Assembly (NCBI GenBank): GCA_021647505.1
Contig: JAKIUN010000022.1
Location: 1-50,738, forward strand
Length of the DNA stretch: 50,738 nt
DNA from: Gammaproteobacteria bacterium
GTDB taxonomy: Bacteria; Pseudomonadota; Gammaproteobacteria; SZUA-152
Direction of reading: 5' to 3'
Shown here: one piece after another, positions 7,654 through 16,437 of the stretch
Layout: every line of letters starts with the position of its first letter
How positions within the stretch are numbered: position 1 is the stretch's first letter
The notes under the pieces: generated by a model
Databases searched by the model: none
Told to the model about the DNA's origin: nothing
The model's input: only the letters and a program-made list of their open reading frames with translations
Translations under genes and position numbers: made by a program

Positions 7654-9816
7654 ATGACAGGGCTGAATATCCCAGCCGCCCCGCGTTGGGCCATTCTGAT
7701 CGTAATCTCCGTACTGGCTGGTTACGCCAGCTATAAATTGGCCGGATCTTCCGTCGTGGTGCCTGAGGTGACGATGAGCCAGGTATATCCCGCCTCATCC
7801 GGCGCCTTAGATATCCTCGACCGCTCATTCAGCCTCTCGCCAGCGGAAAACCCCTTGCGCAATGAGGCGCTGGCACTGATGAGCGAGGATCAGACGAAGG
7901 GCTGGATCCTCTACAACGAGATTGTCGAGGCAGGGCGTGCACGTTACTACCATGGCTGCTTCGCCTGCCACGGTGAGTGGCTGAATGGCACGGTGCCCGC
8001 ACAGGCCGCTGGTGCCGGCGAATCCGGTACGCCGAACCCCTTGCAGGCGGCCTTCGCCCTGTGGCGTATCGACATGGGTGGTTCAGAGCAGGAGAAGACA
8101 CCGGAAACACAGGCCCCGGCCATACCCGTTGCGCATAAAAGACTGGACGAAACCAAGGTCTGGCAGATCATTACCTTTCTCACCGATTCGGCGGGCCTGG
8201 TGCCGCAGCTTGATATGGCCGGGGCGGCTAGCAAGAATCCTCCCCTGATGGACATGGCCCTCTACCAACAGCGCTGTGCCGTCTGCCACGGAGAGCATGG
8301 AGCCAACGATGGGCCCGCCTCGAAGCGCATGTATCCCCAGCCACGTGATTTCAGCCTGGCCCTGTTCAAATACAAGACTTCGCCGGGAACTCTGCCACCG
8401 CGCGACAGCGACCTGTTTCATACCATCAAGCGTGGCCTGACCGAATCCGGCATGCCTGCCTGGGGTAATTTCCTCAGTGATGCACAGATTGATAGCCTGA
8501 TCCCGGTGATCAAAGGCTTCGACATCACCGCCGCCTGGGCGCCGGAGGATGCTGACGAGGACGATTTCGATGAAGAGGGTTATTATCTGAAGACGGATTT
8601 CCTGCAGATCAGTGAGATTGAACCCGTCACCGGGCAGGTGTCCTTCAGTGAGAAGTCCATTGCCCAGGGCAAGGTCGCCTTCGACAAAATCTGTATCAAG
8701 TGTCACGGCCCCGAGGGACGCGGCAACATCACCACGGCCAAGAGCTGGCTGGAAGACGACTGGAATAACCGTATTTGGCCGCGCGATCTCAGCAAGCCCT
8801 GGACCTGGCGTGTAACCCAGGCCGACGGCCCCGAGGCACAGAGCCGCGAGCAGACTGTCCGCAACATCTATACGCGGCTCTCCATCGGTTTGCCGGGTAC
8901 GCCGATGCCGGCCCATCGCGCCACCGAGGCGGGTAACCGTGATCCTCTGGGCGCCGAAGACCGCTGGCATGTGGCCAATTACGTCTATAGCCTGCGGCAG
9001 AAGAGCGTGCCGCTCGGTGACAAGCCGCTGATCCAGGCCCTGCGCGTCACCGGCCCGTTGCCGGACAGCCTCGACGATGCCGCCTGGGAAAACACCCCGG
9101 CCGTATCGCTGCGACTGTGGCCAAACATCATCAAACAGGAGCGCCTGACCACGCCGCTCAACGATGCCGTGACGGTACGGGTGTTGTATAACGATGAAGA
9201 CATCGCTTTTCTGCTGGAGGTGAATGATCGCACTGACAGCCGTCCCGGCGAAAAGGTGTCGATGCGGGTACAGGATCGACGCTACCGTCTGAATCCAGAC
9301 GCCTTAGCGATCCGTTTTCCGCGTGTGGATGCAGTTGAAACAGGGCCGCAGCTGCTCATTCCCCACTATCTGCATGGCAATAACACCAACCCGACCACCC
9401 AGTGGTATTGGAATGCTGGCAGTCTTGAACCCCCCCAGCCTGCCAGCAAGCTGCTGATGGATGCGATTGGCCCGGCGCAGAAACTCACCCTGCGCACGAA
9501 TGACCACTCCCTGGATGCCCAGGGCCAGTGGGAGCAGGGTCGTTGGCGCGTGCTGATGAAACATCCACGGGAGGCAAGCAATGGTCGCGATGTCAGTTTC
9601 AACGAAGGCTTGCTGATTCCTGTTTCCTTCCTCAATTGGGACGGTAGCAACGGCGAGATTCTCGACCGCAATACCCGCACACCTTGGTACTGGCTGGTGC
9701 TGTCAGCGCCGACTGAAACCGATCAGGGCCTGGTGCTGCCTGTTGGTGTCAGCGTCGGTGTACTGTTGCTGGGTTTTTTACTGATGCGTGTTCAACGAAG
9801 TAGGGGCAGATCATGA
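7654..9816 (+). CDS. Tri-haem membrane-anchored cytochrome c with ethylbenzene-dehydrogenase-like haem domain
   Basis: About 720 residues from the ATG at 7654. An N-terminal membrane anchor (AILIVISVLAGYASYKLAG) comes first. Three class-I cytochrome c domains follow, with CFACH (residues 102-106), CAVCH (208-212) and CIKCH (347-351). Possible axial Met ligands lie in GMPAWG and GTPMPAH. The region from about residue 475 to 690 (starting DKPLIQALRVTG, with VRVLYNDEDIAFLLEV) resembles the EB_dh haem-b-binding fold of DMSO-reductase-family gamma subunits. A C-terminal helix (VSVGVLLLGFLLM) and basic tail complete it. It is probably a periplasm-facing electron-transfer protein. The stop overlaps the SCO gene start (ATGA). 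The open frame extends to 7609. Confidence 0.8.
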   Translation: MTGLNIPAAPRWAILIVISVLAGYASYKLAGSSVVVPEVTMSQVYPASSGALDILDRSFSLSPAENPLRNEALALMSEDQTKGWILYNEIVEAGRARYYHGCFACHGEWLNGTVPAQAAGAGESGTPNPLQAAFALWRIDMGGSEQEKTPETQAPAIPVAHKRLDETKVWQIITFLTDSAGLVPQLDMAGAASKNPPLMDMALYQQRCAVCHGEHGANDGPASKRMYPQPRDFSLALFKYKTSPGTLPPRDSDLFHTIKRGLTESGMPAWGNFLSDAQIDSLIPVIKGFDITAAWAPEDADEDDFDEEGYYLKTDFLQISEIEPVTGQVSFSEKSIAQGKVAFDKICIKCHGPEGRGNITTAKSWLEDDWNNRIWPRDLSKPWTWRVTQADGPEAQSREQTVRNIYTRLSIGLPGTPMPAHRATEAGNRDPLGAEDRWHVANYVYSLRQKSVPLGDKPLIQALRVTGPLPDSLDDAAWENTPAVSLRLWPNIIKQERLTTPLNDAVTVRVLYNDEDIAFLLEVNDRTDSRPGEKVSMRVQDRRYRLNPDALAIRFPRVDAVETGPQLLIPHYLHGNNTNPTTQWYWNAGSLEPPQPASKLLMDAIGPAQKLTLRTNDHSLDAQGQWEQGRWRVLMKHPREASNGRDVSFNEGLLIPVSFLNWDGSNGEILDRNTRTPWYWLVLSAPTETDQGLVLPVGVSVGVLLLGFLLMRVQRSRGRS

Positions 9817-10487
9817 CGAATTACGGTGTGCGCCTCGTCCTGGCCCTGCTGCTTGTGCCGCTTTTCTTTCCCTTCACCGTTGAGGGTGATGAGAGTACTG
9901 CACAGGAATCACCGACTTTACAGGACAGTATGCAAGAAAAGTCACCACAGGAAGCGGAGGGTGGTGAATCACCTCCTGGTGGTGGATTCACCCTGCAATC
10001 CAGCACCGGCCCTGTCTCTCTCGAAGACCTGCGAGGCAAAGTGGTGCTGTTGTATTTCGGTTATGCCTCCTGTCCGGATGTCTGTCCACTGGATCTGTAT
10101 AGCATGGCCGCTGCACTGGATGATATGGACGACAAAACACGTGCCCGCGTGCAGGGGATTTTTGTGAGTGTCGACCCGCAGCGGGATACGCCGGAAAAAC
10201 TGGCGGAATACACGGAGTTTCTGCATCCCAATATTCTCGGTCTCACTGCGGACGAAAAAACCCTCCGCGAGGTGGCGACGCGATACGGGGTGCAGTACCA
10301 CCGCGTCGAACTCAAGGGCTCTGATTTACCTTATGCCGTCAACCACTCCGCCGCGACTTATCTCATTGACCCTGAAGGCACACTGCGTTTCATCTTTCCT
10401 CACAATACGCCAACCAGTGTGCTGCTGGAGGCGAGTGAGTATGTTTTGGCCCAGTACGCTGGTAATTGCCTCAATAATTTCCAGTAA
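9813..10487 (+). CDS. SCO1/SenC/PrrC copper-binding protein
   Basis: A 224-residue thioredoxin-fold protein. A signal or anchor helix at residues 7-24 is followed by an acidic Ser/Glu/Gly-rich linker. The SCO copper motif CPDVC lies at residues 87-91 in LYFGYASCPDVCP, and the third ligand His178 in AVNHSAATYLID. FVSVDPQRDTPEKL is also characteristic. SCO proteins deliver copper to cytochrome oxidase Cu-A or act as copper-dependent thiol oxidoreductases. Coupling to the tri-haem cytochrome by a 4-base overlap suggests it matures copper centres for the same electron-transfer chain, perhaps including the cupredoxin-like protein at 6626-7360. Confidence 0.9.
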   Translation: MTNYGVRLVLALLLVPLFFPFTVEGDESTAQESPTLQDSMQEKSPQEAEGGESPPGGGFTLQSSTGPVSLEDLRGKVVLLYFGYASCPDVCPLDLYSMAAALDDMDDKTRARVQGIFVSVDPQRDTPEKLAEYTEFLHPNILGLTADEKTLREVATRYGVQYHRVELKGSDLPYAVNHSAATYLIDPEGTLRFIFPHNTPTSVLLEASEYVLAQYAGNCLNNFQ

Positions 10488-10563
10488 TACTTTAAACGGC
10501 AGGTGTCTGCGTGTGCTCGGGAATCGGAGGGGTATTTAGTTCTACTCTGTTACTTTAATCTGT

Positions 10564-10650
10564 GAGGACTCCCCACAAAAACCTGGTAGGGTGGGCAGGT
10601 TTTTTCATGCCCACGTGGAATATGCGCCAACCGCGTGGGCACATGTGCCC
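10564..10650 (-). repeat. Dispersed palindromic repeat, family A (copy 1)
   Basis: This segment is the near-exact reverse complement of 23383-23476, with shorter copies at 12607-12640 and 26588-26655. The shared features are GAGGACTCCCCACAAA, a GGTAGGGTGGGCAGG block, GCGCCAACCGCGTGGGCAC, and internal pairing of GTGCCCAC with GTGGGCAC. It is non-coding and follows the SCO gene, where its hairpins could act as a terminator. Confidence 0.75.
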
Positions 10651-10667
10651 ATATATGGCTGATTTGT

Positions 10668-10736
10668 AGGTTGGTGGTGAGCTTGCGAACCCCAACGAAA
10701 CCAACAATGCTGAGATTCCTGCGTCACCACCAACCG
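10668..10736. repeat. Dispersed hairpin repeat, family B (copy 1)
   Basis: Starts TAGGTTGGTGGTGAGCTTGC and ends CGTCACCACCAACC; the ends pair as an inverted repeat. A second, more perfect copy lies at 35991-36070. It is non-coding. Confidence 0.7.
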
Positions 10737-11381
10737 AGAATAAGCAGGACATCAGGCTTAACGTACTGGCATTGGGGCGTGCATGTAATAACTTTCCGAT
10801 CTTGCATCTCGGCTTTGTCTCCTGAGTCGCCCTACCTCCCGCATGGCCCAGGCCAGCTCGACCGGTTCCCGGTTCCACCTCCTCCATGCGGTCGTCATCT
10901 TCAGCCTGCCTTTGCCCGTTCTTCGGCAACTGCTCCTACGTTGCCTTCATTATCTACATCCTGTAGACAATCAGAACGAATAATTGCAGATTAAGGAAAG
11001 CCCGAATATTCACTAGGGCTTTGATAAGGGATTTTATGTATAGAGAGAGGGTAATGACTGCTGGAAGCTGCGATTAAGTGGAAATGCCCGAGCCGAACGC
11101 GGAAAAGGTGCGGGTTATCGAGTCAGGCTCTTGTCTGATGAACCCAGCGCAGTCTCAAGATTTGTAAGTTTTGAGGTTAATACGAGATCTTTTTCCAATA
11201 ATTCCGTTCATGTTACAATGCAAAGCGTGGATTTGTGGGTTTCATCATAGGAAGAGGGCATTAACTTTTCCATCCAGGTCAGCGTTATGCTTCTACTCTC
11301 GGTATGAAGAAAGCCGATTAAATCCACGTCATACGAACCCTTAACCCGGGCAGAGACCGTTAAAATTTGGTTTTTTCCTCT
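10737..11381. other. Non-coding stretch, no recognised gene
   Basis: Short open frames occur but none has a good start, ribosome site or recognisable motif. One hairpin (AAAGCCC near 10997 with GGGCTTT near 11017) could be a weak terminator-like structure. The longest frame in the area (minus strand, 11208-11669) runs straight across the MITE at 11382-11544 and is rejected. Confidence 0.5.
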
Positions 11382-11544
11382 AGAGCCTCTTGCAGAACTC
11401 TGAGTGGATGAGCGGCAATCCCACTTTGAGTCCATTTCCGGGATGGAATGAGTTTCATGGTGGTTCCATGGAGCGAAATTCCAGCTCGGAAATGGGACAA
11501 AGAGGGGAAGCTGATCGCCGCTCATGAGTTTTGCAAGAGGCTCT
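11382..11544. mobile_element. Second MITE-like element, about 160 bp
   Basis: The terminal inverted repeats are GAGCCTCTTGCA followed by ATGAGCGGC on the left, and the complement (GCCGCTCAT...TGCAAGAGGCTC) on the right. The left arm carries a 7-base insertion. The four bases TCTA flank both ends, consistent with a 4-bp target duplication. There is no ORF inside. It differs in sequence from the motA-motB MITE. Confidence 0.7.
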
Positions 11545-11689
11545 CTATTGGCAGGCTTTCCTGGAACCTGTGAAGGGACGTGCAACCAAAATATCGAAGA
11601 GTAGGTTATATATGCTACTGTGCGAAGAGCCTCGTCGTCGTAGAAAATACCTCTACTGTGGCAGGTCAATAATAAGCTAAGGAGTTATC

Positions 11690-12577
11690 ATGAAAATTGG
11701 TACGTTCACTTTTTCCATTCTGTTGTTAATGTTTTTATCTGCCTGCGTATCCAGTAGTAAATTTGAGGACGCGCTGGCAGAAAAGGATGCAATGCGCGAA
11801 TCATTGGAAGGCGCCCAGGATGAAATCGGCCGTAATAAAGCGAAAATTGCAAAAACAGAACAGGAATTAGAGGCGGCCAGGATGCAAAATTCACTGGCCC
11901 AGGAAGAAATTGCTCGCAACCAACAACAACTTAGCGCGACGGAACAGGAGTTAGAGTCCGCCAAAATTCGGGTTGAAGAAATTCAAAATGAATTAATGAA
12001 TCTTGAGGCAAGAAAACAGGCTCTGCAAAGGAATCTTGCGGAGTCTCAGGAACAAATGGCCACACTCAGAAACATTGAAGCAGAAACCAAGCGCCGTAAT
12101 GAAATATATGCACAGTTTGTTAACCGGCTGCAAACCATGATTGATGGCGGCCAATTAACCGTCAGCATTGAACAAGGACGAATTGTTATAAATCTTCCAA
12201 ATAATGTCCTATTCAACAGCGGTAGCGCAAATTTGAATCCCGCAGGTAAAGAGGCACTCGGTCAAATCGCGACAGTGCTGAGCCAGTTCTCCGACCGGCG
12301 TTTTCAGATTGAAGGACATACTGACAACCGGCCCATTAAAAGCGCACGGTTTCCCAGTAACTGGGAGTTATCCACTTCCCGGGCACTTACCGTCGTCCAT
12401 CTGTTGACGGATATGGGTGTTATTCCTGAGAATATTTCTGCTGCTGGTTTTGGTGAGTTTCGTCCCAGGGCTGAGAATGAAACGGATGAAGGTCGGCAGC
12501 TCAACCGCCGTATAGAAATCATCATGATGCCAAATCTTGATATTCTTTCCAGTGAGTTGCCTAAAGTTTCACCTTAA
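11690..12577 (+). CDS. OmpA-family lipoprotein with coiled coil
   Basis: A 295-residue protein with a strong ribosome site (AAGGAG, 7 bases before ATG). A lipoprotein signal ends in LSAC (Cys19). A long Glu/Gln/Lys-rich coiled coil spans about residues 25-135. The C-terminal OmpA domain contains LFNSGSANLNPAGKEAL, IEGHTDNRPI, NWELSTSRA and QLNRRIEI. It would be anchored in a membrane by lipid and bind peptidoglycan through the OmpA domain. The organisation resembles Pal-like or stator-like cell-wall tethers, but the exact role is unknown. It stands alone between a repeat-rich gap and the convergent recN. Confidence 0.85.
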   Translation: MKIGTFTFSILLLMFLSACVSSSKFEDALAEKDAMRESLEGAQDEIGRNKAKIAKTEQELEAARMQNSLAQEEIARNQQQLSATEQELESAKIRVEEIQNELMNLEARKQALQRNLAESQEQMATLRNIEAETKRRNEIYAQFVNRLQTMIDGGQLTVSIEQGRIVINLPNNVLFNSGSANLNPAGKEALGQIATVLSQFSDRRFQIEGHTDNRPIKSARFPSNWELSTSRALTVVHLLTDMGVIPENISAAGFGEFRPRAENETDEGRQLNRRIEIIMMPNLDILSSELPKVSP

Positions 12578-12606
12578 AAATTTAAACGGTGGCTCTATTT
12601 CGCATT

Positions 12607-12640
12607 CCGCGTGGGCACATAAAACGTGCCCACCCTACCA
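12607..12640. repeat. Dispersed palindromic repeat, family A (short copy)
   Basis: GTGGGCAC and GTGCCCAC form an 8-bp stem with a short A-rich loop, followed by the family-typical CCCTACCA. It lies between the convergent ompA-like and recN genes and may terminate both, although no clear T-run follows. Confidence 0.6.
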
Positions 12641-12652
12641 AGTGGCGATGAA

Positions 12653-14329
12653 TCAGGCGGCGGTATCCTGCCCTCGCTCGATCATTTCCCGAGCGTGAGA
12701 GAGGGTCTGTTCGGTAATCTCCAGCCCGCCCAACATGCGGGCGATCTCGCTAACCCGCGCCTCGGCCGTCAGTGCTGAGACTTCAGTGGTGGTGACTTTT
12801 TTGCTGCTCTGCTTGTGTACCTGCAAATGCTGGTGGGCGAGAGACGCGACTTGCGGTTGGTGGGTGACGCAGAGGACTTGCCGTTCGTGACCAAGGCTGC
12901 GCAGAAGACGGCCGACGATCTCGGCGATGCCGCCGCCGATGCCGACATCGACTTCGTCGAAGATAAGGGTAGGGATGCTGCCGGTGCCAACGGTGATGAC
13001 CTGGATGGCGAGGCTGATGCGCGCCAGTTCACCGCCGGAGGCAACCTTGGCCAGAGGCTGTGGTGGCTGGCCGGGGTTGGCGCTGACGAGGAATTCCACA
13101 CGCTCCAGGCCGTTGGTGGAATAGTTATCCTGTGCCTCCAGCACAATTTCAAAGCGGCCGTCTTTCATGCCCAACTGGCGCATGTTGTCGCTGACGGCCT
13201 TGGCGAGCTTTTTCGCCGCGCGCCGGCGGCTGGCCCGCAGCTTGTCCGCCGCGCTACGGTAGGCCGTTTCGGTGGCCGCCAGTTCACGGGCGGTGGCATC
13301 CAGCACCACGCCGGCGTCTTCCAGGGTGGCCAACTCGTCTTCCAGCTGTTGTTGCAGCGCCGGCAGTTCTGCGGCGGACACCTGATGCTTGCGTGACAGG
13401 TCGTGGATCAAGCCAAGGCGCTGGTCGATCTCCTGCAGGCGTTCGGGGTCGAGACTGAGGCCTTCGAGGTAGCCGCGCAGTTCGTGGCCGGCCTCGCCGG
13501 TCTGAATGGCGGCATCGCGCACCGCCTGCATGATATTGCTGAGGCGGGCATCAAAGCCCAGTAGGCGTTCCAGTTCACTGGCGGCCCGTTCGAGGGCGTC
13601 GACGAGGGCGCTGTCTTCATTTTCGATCAGCAGTTGTAACACCTGTTGGCTGCCTGCGCGCAGTTGGTTGAGGTTGGCGAGGCGGTCGTGTTCTTCTTCC
13701 AGGGCGGTGAGTTCGTTGCGGTTGAGTGCCAGTTCCTGCAGTTCCTGTACCTGATAACGCAGCAGCTCCAGGCGGTCTTCGCGTTGGGCGCGGCTGGTGG
13801 TGAGTTCGTCGAGCTGTTCGCGTAGTTTATGCCATTGCCGATATTGGCCGGCGACACTGTCGAGCAGTTTCTGGTGGCCGGCGTAGGCGTCCAGTGCCTG
13901 CCGCTGGGCATTGCGGCGCAGCAGGGACTGGTGGGCGTGCTGGCCATGGATATCCACCAGCATTTCGCCCAGCTCACGCAGCGACTGCATGGGTACCGGG
14001 CGACCGTTGATGTAGCCCCGGGAGGGGGCGTCACGGTTGATGGTGCGTCGAATCAGGCACTGGCCATCGTCGTCCAGTTCTTGTTTGTTGAGCCAGTCAT
14101 TGACGGTGCTAAGACCGTTGAGGTCGAAATCGGCGCTGATATCAGCCCGCGCCTGGCCTGCGCGGATCATACCGCTGTCGGCGCGGTCACCGAGGGCGAG
14201 GCTGAGGGCATCGATGAGAATGGATTTGCCGGCGCCGGTCTCGCCGGTCAGTACAGTCATGCCGGGTTGCAGGTCGAGGTTCAGTTCATCGACCACGGCG
14301 AGGTGGCGAATATGGATATTGCGTAACAT
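12653..14329 (-). CDS. recN: DNA repair ATPase RecN
   Basis: A 558-residue SMC-like ATPase (E. coli RecN 553). The Walker A GETGAGKS is at residues 29-36. A long coiled-coil middle region follows. The C-terminal lobe has the signature ASGGELARISLAIQ, the Walker B region TLIFDEVDVGIGGG, and CVTHQPQVASLAHQH. RecN acts early in double-strand break repair. The start at MLRNIHIRHLAVVDEL is chosen by family; the open frame continues upstream into nadK sequence. It lies 19 bases downstream of nadK on the same strand, the common nadK-recN arrangement. Confidence 0.97.
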   Translation of the reverse strand: MLRNIHIRHLAVVDELNLDLQPGMTVLTGETGAGKSILIDALSLALGDRADSGMIRAGQARADISADFDLNGLSTVNDWLNKQELDDDGQCLIRRTINRDAPSRGYINGRPVPMQSLRELGEMLVDIHGQHAHQSLLRRNAQRQALDAYAGHQKLLDSVAGQYRQWHKLREQLDELTTSRAQREDRLELLRYQVQELQELALNRNELTALEEEHDRLANLNQLRAGSQQVLQLLIENEDSALVDALERAASELERLLGFDARLSNIMQAVRDAAIQTGEAGHELRGYLEGLSLDPERLQEIDQRLGLIHDLSRKHQVSAAELPALQQQLEDELATLEDAGVVLDATARELAATETAYRSAADKLRASRRRAAKKLAKAVSDNMRQLGMKDGRFEIVLEAQDNYSTNGLERVEFLVSANPGQPPQPLAKVASGGELARISLAIQVITVGTGSIPTLIFDEVDVGIGGGIAEIVGRLLRSLGHERQVLCVTHQPQVASLAHQHLQVHKQSSKKVTTTEVSALTAEARVSEIARMLGGLEITEQTLSHAREMIERGQDTAA

Positions 14330-14348
14330 TGACGGATGTCTTTCCCGG

Positions 14349-15233
14349 TTACAGGCGTTTTCCCCAGTGCAGCTTGGCGCGCAGGATGCTGAAGTAGTTG
14401 TATTCCGGCGGATGAATAAGGCGAATGGGCCGGGGCTTTTTCTGGATGCTGACGCGGTCGCCGTCACTGAGGGCGAGACTGATCTGGCCATCGCAGGTAA
14501 CCCGGGCGCTGGTATGCGTGAGGTCGTGCACAATGATGTCCACGCGGCTGTTGCCGTCGACCACAATGGGCCGGTAGCTCATGGTGTGTGGGCAGATGGG
14601 CACCAGCACCAGGGCATTCAGCGAGGGATGCACGATGGGCCCGCCGCTGGACAGGGCATAGGCGGTGGAGCCAGTGGGGGTGGAGACGATGAGGCCATCG
14701 GAGCGCGTCGTGTTGACGAACTGGTCGTCGATGAAGGTTTCGTATTCGATCATACGTGCGGCATTGAACTTGTGAACCACCACGTCGTTGAAGGCGGTGC
14801 TGTCGCTGACTGTTTCGCCATTGCGGATCACCTGCGCATTCAGCATATTGCGTGACTCTTCCTTGTATTCACCCGCGAAGATACGGCTCAGATTGGTGCT
14901 CAGGTCAGTGGGTGGAATGTCCGTAAGAAAGCCCAGGCGGCCGAGGTTGATGCCGAGCAGGGGGACGTCATGATCCACCAGCTCACGCGCGGCATTGAGC
15001 AGGGTGCCGTCGCCACCGACGACGATAGCGAGGTCACAGCGCCGGCCCAGTTCGCCGCGATCCACCAGGGTGATGTCGTTGCCGAGATCCTGGGTAAGAT
15101 CAAGGGAGTCCCGGTCGAGGAGGACTTCCAGTTGCTGTTTCTGCAGGCAGTTGATCAGCTGTTTTACGGTGTCACTGGCCGAGGAAGCGCCGTGCTTACC
15201 GATGATTCCAACGGTTTTGAAGGGGGTCGACAT
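14349..15233 (-). CDS. nadK: NAD kinase
   Basis: A 294-residue enzyme that phosphorylates NAD to NADP. The GGDGT motif is at residues 73-77, and the NE/D-type region is LGINLGRLGFLTD. The TPTGSTAYALSSGGPIVHP block is also present. Length and motifs are those of bacterial NadK. It is the upstream gene of the nadK-recN pair and is divergent from the accessory island that begins near 15427. Confidence 0.97.
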   Translation of the reverse strand: MSTPFKTVGIIGKHGASSASDTVKQLINCLQKQQLEVLLDRDSLDLTQDLGNDITLVDRGELGRRCDLAIVVGGDGTLLNAARELVDHDVPLLGINLGRLGFLTDIPPTDLSTNLSRIFAGEYKEESRNMLNAQVIRNGETVSDSTAFNDVVVHKFNAARMIEYETFIDDQFVNTTRSDGLIVSTPTGSTAYALSSGGPIVHPSLNALVLVPICPHTMSYRPIVVDGNSRVDIIVHDLTHTSARVTCDGQISLALSDGDRVSIQKKPRPIRLIHPPEYNYFSILRAKLHWGKRL

Positions 15234-15426
15234 AGGTTTGTTGTTGCCTGTTTGTTGGATGCGTCCCGATTATCCGGCGAACGTTAGCATGTCGGTGCGG
15301 GTGGGCCAACTCAGGTGCCTGTTTCCAAGACTCAGATGGTAGGATCTACACACAGAGAATGCCTATTTGGTATTCACATAACCTATTGATTATTAAGAAA
15401 ACATTGTATTGCCATAGCGCGTCCGA

Positions 15427-15453
15427 TTATGTAACATACGCGATGTTACATAA
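15427..15453. promoter_or_regulatory. Operator-like perfect palindrome
   Basis: TTATGTAACAT and its exact complement ATGTTACATAA (11-bp arms) are separated by ACGCG. The site lies 32 bases before the small ribbon-helix-helix-like gene at 15485 and between divergent nadK and the island. Its symmetry suits a dimeric repressor. Self-regulation by the neighbouring small protein is the simplest inference. Confidence 0.6.
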
Positions 15454-15484
15454 CATGCAGGCTGTTGCGAGGTTAAAGAATATA

Positions 15485-15679
15485 ATGGCAAAAGGCACCA
15501 GTGGGCGAATCGTCGTCGAGATTGATCCCGGATTAAAGCAAGAGCTGTATGATGCCCTTGGGGACGAGGGGATGAATTTGAAGCAATGGTTTCTCGAAAA
15601 TGTTGGGCGATTTCTTGAAGGGCGCGGCCATCCCACGCTGCCTCTGTTTTCACCGCAGGAACTGGGTGAAAGGAAATAA
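15485..15679 (+). CDS. Small ribbon-helix-helix-like protein
   Basis: 64 residues from the ATG at 15485, with GAGG about 11 bases upstream. The sequence GRIVVEIDPGLKQELYDAL, then GMNLKQWFLENVG, has the strand-helix-helix rhythm of MetJ/Arc or CopG-type DNA-binding proteins. A short tail PTLPLFSPQELG follows. An upstream ATG at 15446 would place the start inside the palindrome, so 15485 is preferred. It is first in the accessory island and is a candidate regulator that binds the adjacent palindrome. The fold assignment is by pattern only. Confidence 0.6.
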   Translation: MAKGTSGRIVVEIDPGLKQELYDALGDEGMNLKQWFLENVGRFLEGRGHPTLPLFSPQELGERK

Positions 15680-15726
15680 TGATGTTATTTAATTCCACTA
15701 AGGTGGCTTTTGCTCCACGTTAAGGA

Positions 15727-16305
15727 ATGAGCTACTACGACAACAATGCCGTAGCCTTTATTGAATCGACCCGCTTGGTTGATATGCGACCACTCTACCA
15801 ACGATTTTTGCCGTTGTTACCTGGGCAAGCTCACATTCTGGATGCTGGCTGTGGTTCTGGACGAGATGCAAAACAGTTTATCGAACAGGGCTATAAAGTC
15901 ACCGCCTTCGATGCCTCCACCGAGATCGCCGCCCTTGCAGAAAAAGAGCTTGGGCAGCCTGTCTCCGTACAGCGCCTGCAAGAAATTCAATATCAAAACC
16001 AGTTTGACGGTATTTGGGCCTGTGCTTCCTTGCTACACGTTCCAGCCAAAGAGTTACCCTATGTTTTCCACCGACTGGCACGTGCACTGAAGCCCAATGG
16101 CGTGATCTATTGTTCATTCAAATATGGTCAGGGTGAATATGAAAAACAGAGTCGAAGATTTACGGATATGGATAAGGTTGGGTTGCGGGTGTTGGTGGGT
16201 GAGATCGAGGGGCTGGCAATAACAGAGCTGTGGGTCACAGTTGATCGAAGGCCTGGGCGAGAGCGGGAGCAGTGGTTGAATGGGATTTTGGTTGGTGGGG
16301 AATAA
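15727..16305 (+). CDS. Class I SAM-dependent methyltransferase
   Basis: A 192-residue Rossmann methyltransferase. Motif I is ILDAGCGSGRDAKQF (residues 37-51), with VTAFDAST as the acidic post-I region. DGIWACASLLHVP is motif IV, and LKPNGVIYCSFKYG a later strand. There is no DNA-methylase (D/N/S)PP(Y/F) motif, so the substrate is not obviously an adenine or cytosine in DNA. The ribosome site AAGG is unusually close to the ATG, which may mean weak translation. It is second in the island, 47 bases after the small regulator-like gene. Confidence 0.8.
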   Translation: MSYYDNNAVAFIESTRLVDMRPLYQRFLPLLPGQAHILDAGCGSGRDAKQFIEQGYKVTAFDASTEIAALAEKELGQPVSVQRLQEIQYQNQFDGIWACASLLHVPAKELPYVFHRLARALKPNGVIYCSFKYGQGEYEKQSRRFTDMDKVGLRVLVGEIEGLAITELWVTVDRRPGREREQWLNGILVGGE

Positions 16306-16437
16306 GTAAAAGTGGTTTTTTCGTTATGGTAAGTGATAGGCTGCTACCGATCCAAAATTGACATTGTTGCAAGATAGGGGGCACATCATACTAGGCTATG
16401 ACAAGGTTCAATATAAGATATTTTCAAGAGAACACAA

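Noticed and set aside
8083-8970. A 295-codon minus-strand frame inside the cytochrome gene
   Set aside because: It is antisense to a frame with three CXXCH motifs and has no motif of its own.
10760-10930. A minus-strand peptide beginning MTTAWRRWNREP, briefly suspected to be the start of a group II intron or other mobile-element protein
   Set aside because: No intron domain V-like hairpin or reverse-transcriptase sequence is found nearby, and the frame ends after about 47 codons.
11208-11669. A 153-codon minus-strand frame in the gap before the OmpA-like gene
   Set aside because: It crosses both ends of the MITE at 11382-11544, which is non-coding elsewhere by its palindromic design.
15359-15679. 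A longer version of the small RHH-like protein starting at 15359
   Set aside because: The extra 42 residues translate through the operator palindrome and look unlike a protein. The ATG at 15485 starts where the folded pattern begins.
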